Shown: piece by piece, positions 16,460 to 25,611 of the stretch | Position numbering within the stretch: position 1 is the first letter of the stretch | Layout of the letters: every line of letters starts with the position of its first letter | The notes under the pieces: model-generated | What the model saw: the letters and a program-made list of their open reading frames with translations, nothing else | What the model was told of the DNA's origin: nothing | The model's database searches: none | Position numbers and translations under genes: made by a program | DNA from: Pseudomonadota bacterium | GTDB lineage: Bacteria > Desulfobacterota > Binatia > Binatales > Binataceae | DNA length: 64,000 nt | Direction of reading: 5' to 3' | Assembly (NCBI GenBank): GCA_021324885.1 | Contig: JAJPIF010000026.1 | Coordinates: 30,003 to 94,002, forward strand

Positions 16460-18622
16460 ATGAAAACAGCCGATGTAGCATTTCTGCGAGAAACGTCTCG
16501 AGGAGCGCCTATTGCCCCTCCGCCGCGTCGTGTACGGCGCCTGGCCATGTTCGCTCCCGAGGTAGTACGGCCGGCGCTGAAGCAGGCGTTCGTGATGTTG
16601 CGGCCGGATATCCAATGGCAAAACCCGGTCATGTTCGTGGTCGAGGTAGGCGCCATCCTGACGCTGCTGTTCGTGTTTCAGTCCGCGTTGGGCTACTCCT
16701 CCAGCCAGGTGGGGACTGGCTATTTCATAGCATTGGATATCTGGCTGTTCCTGACCGTACTGTTCGCCAACTTTGCCACCGCACTGGCGGAAGCGCGCGG
16801 CAAGGCGCAAGCCGAGTCGCTGCGCAAAACGCGCGTGGAAACGCCGGCGTTTCGCCTGCGCGGCAAAGATGAGGTCGACGAAGTGGCTTCGAACGAGCTC
16901 AAGCCGGGTGATCGCGTGGTCGTCGCCGCGGGCCAGGTGATTCCCAGTGACGGCGAAATTATCGAAGGTATCGCTTCAGTCGATGAAGCCGCGATCACTG
17001 GCGAATCGGCGCCGGTGATCCGCGAAGCGGGCGGCGACCGTTCCGGGGTGACCGGCGGCACGCGCGTGCTCTCCGACCGCATCGTGGTCCGGGTCACCGC
17101 GGCGCCCGGTCAAACCTTTCTGGATCGGATGATCGCCCTGGTGGAAGGCGCGGTGCGCCAGCGCACGCCCAATGAAATCGCGCTGACCCTGGTGCTTTCC
17201 GCATTCACCGTGATTTTCCTGATCGTGGTGGTGCCGCTGTGGCCGCTGGCTTACAACGCCGAACAATACATGATGGGTTACCTGGGTATCAGCGAACCAC
17301 TGCACAGTTTGGGCACTGATGTGCCGACGCTGGTCGCGTTGCTGGTCTGCCTGATTCCCACCACCATCGGCGCCTTGCTGGCGGCAATTGGTATTGCCGG
17401 AATGGATCGGGCGCTCCAGGCCAACATCATCGCCAAGAGCGGGCGCGCGGTGGAAACCGCCGGCGACATCGACGAAGTATTGCTGGACAAAACCGGCACC
17501 ATCACGGTGGGCAATCGCCGCGCCACCGAGTTCTTCCCGGTGGGCAAATATACAGTCGAAAGTTTGGGACGGCTGGCGGCATTGTCGTCAGCGTCCGATG
17601 AAACCCCCGAAGGCAAAAGCATCGTCAGGCTGTTCGAGGAACGAGTTAAGAATCCAGGCCTGGTTAGTATTCCCAACGACGCGCAGTTTGTGCCGTTCAG
17701 TGCGCAGTCCCGGATGAGCGGAATCGATCTGCCCGGCGGACTGGCTATTCGCAAAGGCGCCCCTGACGCAATCACGAGGTTCGTTGAACGTCAGAAGGGA
17801 ACCATACCAGTTGGGCTCAAAGCAATGGTCGACTCCATTTCCTCCAAGGGCGCCACGCCGCTGTTGGTTGCCGAGGGACCGCAAATCGCCGGCGTGGTCA
17901 TGCTCGAGGACATTTTGAAAACCGGAACCAAGGAGCGGCTCGAGCGGCTGCGCAAGGCCGGCGTCCGCACCGTGATGATTACCGGCGACAACCCCTTGAC
18001 CGCCGCCGCCATAGCCACACAGGCGGGAGTCGATGATTTCGTGGCCGAATGCACTCCGGAGTCCAAGCTCGCTTATATCCGCAAGGAGCAGGAGGAAGGC
18101 AAGCTGGTCGCGATGGTAGGGGACGGCACCAATGATGCGCCGGCGCTGGCGCAGGCCGACGTCGGTCTGGCGATGAACTCGGGGACGCAGGCGGCCAAGG
18201 AAGCCGGCAACATGGTGGACCTCGACAGCAACCCCACCAAGCTGATCGAGGTGGTCGAGATCGGCAAACAGTTGCTGATGACGCGCGGTTCCTTGACCAC
18301 CTTCTCGGTCGCCAATGACGTGGCGAAATACTTCGCGATCGTGCCGGCGCTGTTTGCGGGCACGCTGCCGTGGCTCAAAGCGATGGACGTAATGCATCTG
18401 CATTCGCCGACCTCAGCAATCTTGTCCGCGGTCATTTTCAACGCCCTGATTATTCCGGCATTGATTCCGGTCGCGCTCAAGGGAGTCGAGTATCGGCCCA
18501 TCGGAGCGGACGCGCTGCTACGTAAAAACCTCACCGTGTGGGGCTTGGGTGGAGTGATATTACCGTTCATCGGAATCAAGCTGATTGATCTGATCATGGT
18601 AGGTCTGCACCTGGCAGCCTGA
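16460..18622 (+). CDS. kdpB: Potassium-transporting P-type ATPase, ATP-binding subunit
   Basis: KdpB is the catalytic subunit that hydrolyses ATP to drive K+ uptake. The phosphorylation motif [12 protein letters not shown], the actuator-domain loop [15 protein letters not shown], the hinge [20 protein letters not shown] and the [14 protein letters not shown] block are all intact. The length is 720 residues with a typical set of seven membrane helices. The ATG at 16460 is preceded by GAGG; a TTG at 16442 in the same frame would add six residues and is less likely. Confidence 0.97.
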   Translation: MKTADVAFLRETSRGAPIAPPPRRVRRLAMFAPEVVRPALKQAFVMLRPDIQWQNPVMFVVEVGAILTLLFVFQSALGYSSSQVGTGYFIALDIWLFLTVLFANFATALAEARGKAQAESLRKTRVETPAFRLRGKDEVDEVASNELKPGDRVVVAAGQVIPSDGEIIEGIASVDEAAITGESAPVIREAGGDRSGVTGGTRVLSDRIVVRVTAAPGQTFLDRMIALVEGAVRQRTPNEIALTLVLSAFTVIFLIVVVPLWPLAYNAEQYMMGYLGISEPLHSLGTDVPTLVALLVCLIPTTIGALLAAIGIAGMDRALQANIIAKSGRAVETAGDIDEVLLDKTGTITVGNRRATEFFPVGKYTVESLGRLAALSSASDETPEGKSIVRLFEERVKNPGLVSIPNDAQFVPFSAQSRMSGIDLPGGLAIRKGAPDAITRFVERQKGTIPVGLKAMVDSISSKGATPLLVAEGPQIAGVVMLEDILKTGTKERLERLRKAGVRTVMITGDNPLTAAAIATQAGVDDFVAECTPESKLAYIRKEQEEGKLVAMVGDGTNDAPALAQADVGLAMNSGTQAAKEAGNMVDLDSNPTKLIEVVEIGKQLLMTRGSLTTFSVANDVAKYFAIVPALFAGTLPWLKAMDVMHLHSPTSAILSAVIFNALIIPALIPVALKGVEYRPIGADALLRKNLTVWGLGGVILPFIGIKLIDLIMVGLHLAA

Positions 18623-18641
18623 GCAGGATGGAGCATCAGTC

Positions 18642-19655
18642 GTGAAACAGTACATTACCAAAAGTCTGTGGTTTTTGTTCTTCTCAGTGGTCATCTGCTG
18701 CCTGATCTATCCGGCGATCCTGTGGGCGATCGGGCAGACCTTCTTCCCGTTCCAGGCCAATGGCAGCATGGTCAATGGGCCCGACGGCAAGGCGGTGGGT
18801 TCGCTGCTGGTGGCGCAGCCGTTCACCAAGGACGAATACTTCCAGCCGCGCCCCTCGGCTGCTTCCTATGACGCGTCGGCCTCGTCTTCATCGGCTTTGG
18901 CAGCATCGAATTACACGCTGCGCAACCGGGTGGCAACGGCGCTGGGGCCGATCGTCAAGTACAAGAGCGGCCCCAAAGCGGGGCAGCTTGTGGGGCCGGA
19001 TATCGAAGTGTGGTTCCAAAAGGACAGCTTCGGCGGCCAGCCGCATATCGTGGCGCAATGGGCAGACGCTCATAACTCCATAGCGCAAGGGTGGGTAACG
19101 GGCGATCCGGCGCACTCGGCGTACGTCGATGCGTGGGCGAAGAGCCATGCGGATATAGTCAGCAAATGGGTCAAAGACAACCCCGGGACGCCGCAGCCCA
19201 AAGCCGCGGACCTGGCGGTGCTGTTTTTCGAGAATTTCTCCAGGGACTATCCGGGGCGATTCCCGTCGGCGGTGACCGAGACCAAAAACGGCAAGAGCGT
19301 GACTTCGATCCAGCCGGTCAAGGAAGGCAGCGATATCCAGTCCAACTTCTTTGACATGTGGCGCCAGGATCATGCTGAGGCGGACTTGCAGGACGTGCCG
19401 GGCGATATGGTGACAACTTCGGGTTCGGGGCTCGATCCGGACATTACGATGGAGAACGCGGAATACCAGCTGGATCGGGTGGCGTCGAAATGGGCGCAGG
19501 ATACCAAGCAGGATCCGGCCAAGGTGCGCCAGCAAATCGAGACAATCCTTCAGCAGAATGCGTTTGCACCGTTCGGCGGTCTGTTCGGCGAAAAAATAGT
19601 CAATGTGCTCGAAGTCAATCTCGAATTGCGCAAGCATTTCGGCGCGCCGGCGTAA
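18642..19655 (+). CDS. kdpC: Potassium-transporting ATPase subunit C, long form
   Basis: KdpC is a single-span subunit needed for assembly and ATP affinity of the Kdp pump. The N-terminus (KSLWFLFFSVVICCLIYPAI, then QTFFPFQANGSM) and the C-terminus (TTSGSGLDPDITMENAEYQL, then VNVLEVNLELR) match KdpC. At 337 residues it is far longer than the usual 190-200: an insert of roughly 130 residues lies between about 105 and 240, rich in Trp, Asp and Lys (DAWAKSHADIVSKWVKDNPG). The start is GTG at 18642, 20 bases after kdpB. Confidence 0.93.
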   Translation: MKQYITKSLWFLFFSVVICCLIYPAILWAIGQTFFPFQANGSMVNGPDGKAVGSLLVAQPFTKDEYFQPRPSAASYDASASSSSALAASNYTLRNRVATALGPIVKYKSGPKAGQLVGPDIEVWFQKDSFGGQPHIVAQWADAHNSIAQGWVTGDPAHSAYVDAWAKSHADIVSKWVKDNPGTPQPKAADLAVLFFENFSRDYPGRFPSAVTETKNGKSVTSIQPVKEGSDIQSNFFDMWRQDHAEADLQDVPGDMVTTSGSGLDPDITMENAEYQLDRVASKWAQDTKQDPAKVRQQIETILQQNAFAPFGGLFGEKIVNVLEVNLELRKHFGAPA

Positions 19656-19700
19656 GTTCGATTGGAGATTTCAGCAGCAGAGGAATGGGTGGGAGCGGTT

Positions 19701-21233
19701 ATGGAAAGCGTAATCACGAGAGCAAAATGGCTGACGAGGGTTGGGGCGGGGTTGCTGATTTTGGCGGTATGTCTGCCGTGGCTGAGCAACGCCGTGGCGG
19801 AAACGGACGGTTCGACTATGCTTGCGCGGCGTACTCACCGCCGGCATCGGGTGGTGACCACGACCACAACGGCTGCGCCGCCGGCGGGACGTTCGGTCGA
19901 GGATCTGTCGGGCGAGGTTGGCAACCTGCGCGCGCAAAGCGCCGAGACCTCCACCGAGGTCAAGCAGATCCAAAAAGCGATCGTGGTGGCGCCGCCGCCC
20001 GCCAACGCCGCGCCCAAGACAATTGGCGAGCACGTCGCCGCCGTGGAACAGCAATTGGGCCGCGTGCGAAAGAATCTGTCTGATAATCTCGGCGTTCATA
20101 TCCATGGCCTGGTTGATACCACTTACGACTTTAACTTCAATCAGCCCAACACCACGCCGATTCTGAGCAGTTCCGGCAGCGTCAATCAGCTCCGCGAGTT
20201 TGACGTTGATGCCAACAGTTTCAATCTGCAACAGTTCAATCTGCATATCGACCGCACGGTTGAGGGCGGAGTCGGTTTCGTGACCGATCTGAACTTCGGC
20301 AAGACTGCGGAAGTGTTGTGGGCGTCCACTCACTACTCCAATTCCACAACTCCGACCTCGACCCAGGAATTCGATCCGACGCAGGCCTATCTGACCTACA
20401 CGGTTCCGGTTGGAAAAGGCATCAATTTGCAAGCCGGCAAGTTTGTAACCTTGCTGGGCGAAGAAGTCATCCCGGTTTACAACAACGTCAACTTCAACGA
20501 GTCGCGCGGGTTGCTTTTCACCTGGGGTGAGCCGCTTACTCATACCGGTATTCGGGCGCAATATTCATTTACGGACAAATTCGGCGTAACCGCAGGGATC
20601 AATAACGGATGGGACGATCCGTCGGACAATAACTCCGGTAAGTCCGGCGAATGGCAGTTGTCATACACGCCCACCGACTCGTTGTCCCTGCTGCTCAATG
20701 GCATTTACGGGCCCGAGCAAGCCAACCATGGCAACTCCAAGCGTCTGGCGGTCGATCCGATCGCAACCTGGAAGACGCCGGTTAAGGGACTTCAATTTAT
20801 CGCCGAATATCTCTACGCCAATGAATCCGGCGGACCGATCGCGGTCACCCCGTTTATCAACTCCTATGGCAACATGCTGACCGGCCAGAGCACCTGGAAC
20901 CGGGCGACCAGCTGGCAAGGGGTTGCCACTTATGGCGTTTACGACCTCAATGACAACCTTGAGTTCGCCAGCCGCTTCGAATGGTTCCGCGACGGCGAAG
21001 GCACGCGGACCGGTTTGCGTCAGACCCTGTTCGAATTCACCCAAACGATCAACTACAAGATCCCGCTGGTCAACGGATTGCTGGCGCGGCTGGAATACCG
21101 CCACGACGCTTCCAACCAGCATCCGTTCTACAGCGACGATGACCTGATTCAGGTGTCGCCCGGCGTGTTTCTGCCGTCGCACACCTATAGCGGTCAGGAC
21201 ACGTTACTGGCAGCGGCGATCTATTCATTCTGA
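19701..21233 (+). CDS. Outer-membrane beta-barrel porin (BBP2-like)
   Basis: The product is 510 residues. A signal peptide (about 1-34, cleaved after SNAVA) is followed by a Thr/Arg-rich segment, a short coiled coil (about 58-80 and 100-120, GEVGNLRAQSAETSTEVKQI) and a long barrel rich in alternating aromatic strands, with WGEPLTHTGIRAQYSFTDKF and LLAAAIYSF at the end; the C-terminal Phe is typical of outer-membrane proteins. Start at the ATG 19701. It follows kdpC by 46 bases and is probably in the same operon, supplying an outer-membrane route for K+; this link is inferred. Confidence 0.85.
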   Translation: MESVITRAKWLTRVGAGLLILAVCLPWLSNAVAETDGSTMLARRTHRRHRVVTTTTTAAPPAGRSVEDLSGEVGNLRAQSAETSTEVKQIQKAIVVAPPPANAAPKTIGEHVAAVEQQLGRVRKNLSDNLGVHIHGLVDTTYDFNFNQPNTTPILSSSGSVNQLREFDVDANSFNLQQFNLHIDRTVEGGVGFVTDLNFGKTAEVLWASTHYSNSTTPTSTQEFDPTQAYLTYTVPVGKGINLQAGKFVTLLGEEVIPVYNNVNFNESRGLLFTWGEPLTHTGIRAQYSFTDKFGVTAGINNGWDDPSDNNSGKSGEWQLSYTPTDSLSLLLNGIYGPEQANHGNSKRLAVDPIATWKTPVKGLQFIAEYLYANESGGPIAVTPFINSYGNMLTGQSTWNRATSWQGVATYGVYDLNDNLEFASRFEWFRDGEGTRTGLRQTLFEFTQTINYKIPLVNGLLARLEYRHDASNQHPFYSDDDLIQVSPGVFLPSHTYSGQDTLLAAAIYSF

Positions 21234-21252
21234 GGTTTTGATCTGATGCTTC

Positions 21253-21280
21253 TCCGGCCCGCGTCGGGGCCGGAAGGAGC
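21253..21280 (+). promoter_or_regulatory. Hairpin overlapping a ribosome site
   Basis: TCCGGCCC (21253-21260) and GGGCCGGA (21267-21274) form an 8-bp stem with a 6-base loop. The right arm runs into AAGGAG (21274-21279) just before the ATG at 21282, so folding would partly hide the ribosome site. It may also slow transcription after the porin. Confidence 0.35.
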
Positions 21281-21281
21281 C

Positions 21282-21502
21282 ATGAAAAAAGCGCCTCTCA
21301 TCTGGCCTGTCCGTCACAAACAGCTTGACCTGCTCGCCGCTGAGTACGAGTGCGTGCAGGTCAAGCAGGGTTCCTGCCGGGTGCTGGGCGTACGATCGGT
21401 GCGCGGTGACACCGAGGAACCGTGTGTTTCGTCCATCCCGAGCACGTCGACGAATTGGTCTCGATGGTCAGATCGGGGATTTATCCGCCCTGTCATAATT
21501 GA
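21282..21502 (+). pseudogene. Small protein with probable frameshift
   Basis: From an ATG at 21282 with a strong ribosome site, frame 1 reads KKAPLIWPVRHKQLDLLAAE through to about 21420. Protein-like sequence then continues in another frame as CFVHPEHVDELVSMVRSGIY, ending PPCHN at 21502. A GT-GT-GT run at 21421-21427 lies at the switch and could carry a two-base insertion. The joined product would be about 72 residues, Cys-containing and without signal peptide. No family was recognised. Confidence 0.35.
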
Positions 21503-22006
21503 GGGCCGGAAGGCCTAATCGTTCAAATCGAAGAGCGCATATCAGTTTGAAAAGCGCGGTTGCTGTGAGCAATGGATATTCTCATTAGAGCTCGGGCAAT
21601 TAGGCGGGCATGCTTAATGCTTTATCGACAATTGGACCTTGATTGCTAAGGAATCAGCGGTCCGAGATTTCGCGATGACGACCTGGACGTTACGCATTCC
21701 GGTTCTATCCATTTCAGGCTTACAGCACTTGGGGGGGCAAGCCACGGCGCAGCCGGTCGTTTCGCACGATTTGGCTATGAGCGTGCTGGCAATTGCGGTT
21801 TTATGGATAGTTATCAGTTTAACCGCGCTTTGGTATCGCGGGCGCCAGCGAGCAGCGGCGCGCGCTCATATCCGCTCGATACAAGTTGTCCGCCGGCGGC
21901 GCGATGGCGTGCTTGAGTTTCGTCGAATGGCCGTCCAGAGCAATAGTGCCAGCCGTCCGCTAAACGCGTGCGCGGCAATCGGCAATAGCTGTTCGGCAAG
22001 AGTCCG
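21503..22006. other. Low-coding region before the sensor kinase
   Basis: It contains a weak frame from an ATG at 21675 to 22058 with one hydrophobic helix (SVLAIAVLWIVISLTALWYR) and a basic tail, overlapping the kinase start; it may be a small membrane protein but is not called. A TGGACC-TTGATTGCT sequence near 21630 resembles a sigma-54 site but has nine, not ten, bases between GG and GC. Confidence 0.3.
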
Positions 22007-25000
22007 ATGGCATCGAAACCTGGCAGGTGCCGAACTGAGCGCCCGGGTCGACAGTTGATGCATCCGCCTTCCTTGCGCAGCCGTATTCGAAACGGAAGTC
22101 TGATAATGCTCAGTGTCGCCGTGGCACTGGGCGCTCTGGCACTCCCCGGCATCCACCGGCTGGGCGGCGCGATTCGTGAAACTCTACACCGCAACTATGT
22201 CAGCATCGAGGCCGCGCAGCACATGCACAAGGCGCTGTGGTCGTTACAGCTCGCGCAACATCAGGGCAATATCGATCAGGTGCTGAAGCCGAGCTGGGAC
22301 AGTTTCAAATACTGGATAGACGTCGAGCAAGGCGACATCACGGAGGTGGGAGAGGCGGCGCTTGCCCATGATATCGAGCAGCGGGGCAACAAGCTGTTTG
22401 GCGCATTCGCCGCTCGGGTCACGGACAGTTCCATCGACCAGGACTTCGCGGCGCTCCATACGCGGCTGGACGATCTGATCGCTCTGAACAGCCACGCGAT
22501 GTTCCGCGCCGATGGGCGCGCGTCGCGGATGGGCAACCGCCTGACGTGGGAATTCGCCTGCGGCCTGGCGGCCCTGCTGCTGATCGGAATTGCGCTCTCG
22601 TGGACGCTGGCGGCGACCATCACGCAACCGCTCAATGAGCTGGCCGATCGGTTGCGCAGCTTCAGTTTGCGCGGAAACCTGCTCAAGCTGCGGGAGCAGC
22701 CGCTGGCCGAACTCCAGACCGTGGCCTCAGAGTTCAACAAAATGGCGGAGCGGCTGGAGCAGTTCGAAAAGCTCAACGTCGATCGGCTCGTTTATGAAAA
22801 AAGCAAAACCGAAGCGATAATCGAGAGTATCGAGGACGGTATCGTGCTGATCGGTCCCAAAGGCATCGTCACGCACATCAACGAAATCGCCGCGATTATC
22901 CTGGGGGTGGAGCGGGAGGACGCGCTGGGCAGCCCGTTTGACGACCTTAACAGCCATCACCCGCACTACCTGCGCATCCGCAATGCTTTACAAAGGGCCT
23001 TCAGCGGCGACGACACGCATCGAATCGAGGTCGAGCTTCACGTGCGCGGGCGCGATCACAGCTACCTGCTGAAGCCGGTTCCATTGCGGCAAGCCGGTCA
23101 GCGTTTTGGAACCATACTGACTTTGCAGGATATCACCTACCTGCGCGACCTCGATCGGGCGCGGACCAACCTGGTGGCGACGCTGTCGCACGAACTCAAG
23201 ACGCCGCTCACTTCGATTTCGCTGTCGGCGGGTCTGCTTGAGCGGCGCTGGGCCGAGATGGGAGAACAAGAAGGCAGGCTGGTCGCGGGAATCGGCGAGG
23301 ATGTCGCGCGCATCCGCCACCTGGCCGACGACCTGCTCAACCTGGCGCGGGGGACCAACGCCAATATCGCCGTGCGCAGCGTCGAACTGAACCTGGTCGA
23401 ATTGATCCGCGCGGTCTCACGCGCCTTCACCGTGCAGGCGGAGCACAAGCAGGTGATCCTGAGACTGGAATTGCCCGACAACCTGCCGGCCCTGCGCGGT
23501 GATCCGATCAAATTGTCGTGGGTTGTCTCAAAGCTGATTTCCAATGCGCTGCGCTATACGCCGGAGGGCGGCACGATTGCGGTGGTCCTTACGCAATCAT
23601 CTGGGGCGTTTTCGCTGAAGGTCCGAGATACCGGTTCGGGGATACCCGCGGAAATCAAGGATCGCCTCTTCGAACGCTTCGCCCAGGGGAAGGTCAATGG
23701 CGCCGAGCCGGGTTCCGCCGGCCTCGGGCTGGCGATCGTCAAGGATATCGTCGAGGCGCATGGCGGGAGGATTTTTGTCGCGACCACCGAAGGCTACGGC
23801 ACCTGCTTTACGGTGGGAGATACCCATCCGGCAGGAGGGTTTATGGCTAGACTCTTAATCGTCGATGACGAAAAGAATATTCGCAACCATCTGGGGACCT
23901 TCTTCGAGACCTGCGGCCATAGGGTTCGTACGGCGGAAAGCGCCGCGGAGGCGCTCTCCTTGCTTGGGGAAAATGGCGGTTTTGACCTGGTACTGAGCGA
24001 TTACCGGATGGCCGAAATAAACGGGCTTGCGCTGCTGCAACGGATCAAACGGGACCATCCGTCACTACCGGTCATCTTGATGACGGCATATGGGACGGTG
24101 GAGAGCGCGGTGGAGGCGATGAAGAGCGGGGCCTACGATTACGTGACCAAGCCTTTCACCCTCGACCAGATCCAACACGTCGTCGCCCGCGCCCTTGAGG
24201 TTCAGAGCCTGCGGGCCGAAGTCAGCTCTCTGCGCGACGCGATCGACGATCAGCCGCTGCTGGAGTCGCGCAGTCCGGCGATGCGCCATCTGCTGGAGGT
24301 CGCCTATCAGGCGGCGTCGAGCGAGGCGACGATCCTTTTGATGGGGGAAAGCGGGACCGGCAAAAACGTGTTGGCGCGCCAGATTCATAAATGGAGCCGT
24401 CGCTTCAAGGGCCCTTTTGTGGTCGTGAACTGTACTACACTTTCGGAGAATCTGCTCGAGAGCGAGCTCTTTGGGCACATGCGCGGCTCTTTCACGGGTG
24501 CATTCAAGGACAAGCCCGGACGGCTGGAAGCGGCCAATCACGGCACCGTTTTCCTCGACGAAGTGGCCGATCTGAGCGCCCCGTTACAGACCAAGTTTTT
24601 GCGCTTCGTGCAGGAGCAGTGCTTCGAGCGGGTCGGCGGCGACGAGACCATCCACGTTGATACGAGAATTATCGCGGCGTCAAATCGCGACTTGCTGGGG
24701 GAAGTTCGCGCCCACCATTTTCGTGAGGACCTGTTTTACCGCCTCAACGTGATTGCGCTTCAAGTGCCGTCGTTGCGCAAGCGGCGCGAGGATGTGCTTG
24801 CCCTCGCCGAGCATTTCCTGGCCACCGCCGCAACTCGCAACCATCGTCCGGGCCTGCGTTTTTCCCCCGAGGCGGAAGGGGCGATCAAGCATTACTGGTG
24901 GCCCGGCAATATCCGCGAACTGCGTAACGCCGTCGAGCGCGCCGCGATCCTGGCTTTGGGCGAAGTGATCAAACCCGATTGCCTGCCCGACGCGATGTTT

Positions 25001-25177
25001 CGTGAGCAGCCGGAGCCGTTGCCGTCGAGCTTCTCTCCCACCAGCCTCGAGGAAGTGGAGCGCCAGCACATCGAGCGAGTTCTGGCGGAGACGGCAACCT
25101 TGGAGGAAGCCGCCGCGATACTTGGAATCAACACTTCCACGCTCTGGCGCAAGCGCAAGCGCTACAAATTCGAGTAA
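22007..25177 (+). CDS. Sensor kinase joined in frame to an NtrC-type regulator (KinB/AlgB-like)
   Basis: The 1056-residue frame joins two usually separate proteins. Residues 1-612 are a sensor kinase: helix at about 32-52, periplasmic sensor, helix at about 185-207, HAMP, PAS (about 270-380), HisKA with LSHELKTPLTSIS (phospho-His near 395), then HATPase with ISNALRYTPEGG and GLGLAIVKDIVEAHGG. Residues 613-1056 are a receiver, sigma-54 AAA+ domain and Fis-type HTH. The join is suspicious: removing one G from GGG at 23815-23817 restores the usual kinase ending FTVEIPI and a stop at 23856. It lies downstream of kdp and the porin, where kdpDE might be expected. A start at 22058 is also possible. 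Confidence 0.85.
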   Translation: MASKPGRCRTERPGRQLMHPPSLRSRIRNGSLIMLSVAVALGALALPGIHRLGGAIRETLHRNYVSIEAAQHMHKALWSLQLAQHQGNIDQVLKPSWDSFKYWIDVEQGDITEVGEAALAHDIEQRGNKLFGAFAARVTDSSIDQDFAALHTRLDDLIALNSHAMFRADGRASRMGNRLTWEFACGLAALLLIGIALSWTLAATITQPLNELADRLRSFSLRGNLLKLREQPLAELQTVASEFNKMAERLEQFEKLNVDRLVYEKSKTEAIIESIEDGIVLIGPKGIVTHINEIAAIILGVEREDALGSPFDDLNSHHPHYLRIRNALQRAFSGDDTHRIEVELHVRGRDHSYLLKPVPLRQAGQRFGTILTLQDITYLRDLDRARTNLVATLSHELKTPLTSISLSAGLLERRWAEMGEQEGRLVAGIGEDVARIRHLADDLLNLARGTNANIAVRSVELNLVELIRAVSRAFTVQAEHKQVILRLELPDNLPALRGDPIKLSWVVSKLISNALRYTPEGGTIAVVLTQSSGAFSLKVRDTGSGIPAEIKDRLFERFAQGKVNGAEPGSAGLGLAIVKDIVEAHGGRIFVATTEGYGTCFTVGDTHPAGGFMARLLIVDDEKNIRNHLGTFFETCGHRVRTAESAAEALSLLGENGGFDLVLSDYRMAEINGLALLQRIKRDHPSLPVILMTAYGTVESAVEAMKSGAYDYVTKPFTLDQIQHVVARALEVQSLRAEVSSLRDAIDDQPLLESRSPAMRHLLEVAYQAASSEATILLMGESGTGKNVLARQIHKWSRRFKGPFVVVNCTTLSENLLESELFGHMRGSFTGAFKDKPGRLEAANHGTVFLDEVADLSAPLQTKFLRFVQEQCFERVGGDETIHVDTRIIAASNRDLLGEVRAHHFREDLFYRLNVIALQVPSLRKRREDVLALAEHFLATAATRNHRPGLRFSPEAEGAIKHYWWPGNIRELRNAVERAAILALGEVIKPDCLPDAMFREQPEPLPSSFSPTSLEEVERQHIERVLAETATLEEAAAILGINTSTLWRKRKRYKFE
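23843..25177 (+). other. Sigma-54-dependent response regulator module with its own start
   Basis: The ATG at 23843 has an AGGAGGG ribosome site five bases upstream and opens ARLLIVDDEKNIRNHLGTFF, the normal first residues of an AlgB/NtrC-like regulator. The receiver has its phospho-acceptor in LVLSDYRM and the conserved Lys in YVTKPF. The AAA+ domain shows Walker A GESGTGKN, the loop GSFTGA (consensus GAFTGA), and Walker B VFLDEVADL. The HTH is LEEAAAILGINTSTLWRKRK. It is probably a separate 444-residue protein, either because the upstream fusion is a sequencing artefact or by internal initiation. Confidence 0.7.
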
Positions 25178-25611
25178 ACTCCAGCAGTTATCGCCTTCCT
25201 TGAAAAAGCCTTTTAGTTTCTTCAGGCATGTTCCCGGTCCTTCCCAACTCTCTCCTGATGAGGGGAACGGGGACAGAAGATTTGCAGCCTGAAATTACGA
25301 TGCCGCTTTGTTGGGCAGTGCCCGTTCGTTTGGCAGATTCCCCCGGATCCTTGGAGTAAAGCCTTGTGAGCTGGCGGTTCCATCGTCACTGGGACCAGCC
25401 GAAGCGTATTTCATATTGCATCATGAAACGGAAATATCAGGATGGCCATTGTATTCTGAAATGTAGAATTATTGCATATCAAAATCTTACTTTAGTTGTA
25501 GTTTCTGTCATCGCGAAGCCGGCGGCTCATTGCAGACGGCACGCGTCATGCTGAAAGGGCGCGGCATTTTGCAGGGCCAACTATGACGGGCCGTTCGACA
25601 AAGGAGAAAAG
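25178..25611. other. Regulatory gap before the APC permease
   Basis: 434 bases with no convincing gene. The middle (about 25400-25510) is AT-rich relative to the surroundings. It contains the sigma-54-like element described separately. Confidence 0.4.
25537..25552 (+). promoter_or_regulatory. Sigma-54-like promoter for the APC permease
   Basis: CGGCACGCGTCATGCT has GG (25538-25539) and GC (25550-25551) ten bases apart and matches GGCACG plus TGC of the consensus. The predicted start is near 25563, about 50 bases before the ATG at 25612. The gene for a sigma-54 activator ends 360 bases upstream, making it the natural candidate regulator. Confidence 0.5.

Noticed and set aside
21625..21645. 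Sigma-54-like TGGACC...TTGCT before the sensor kinase
   Set aside because: Only nine bases lie between GG and GC; spacing is strict for sigma-54.
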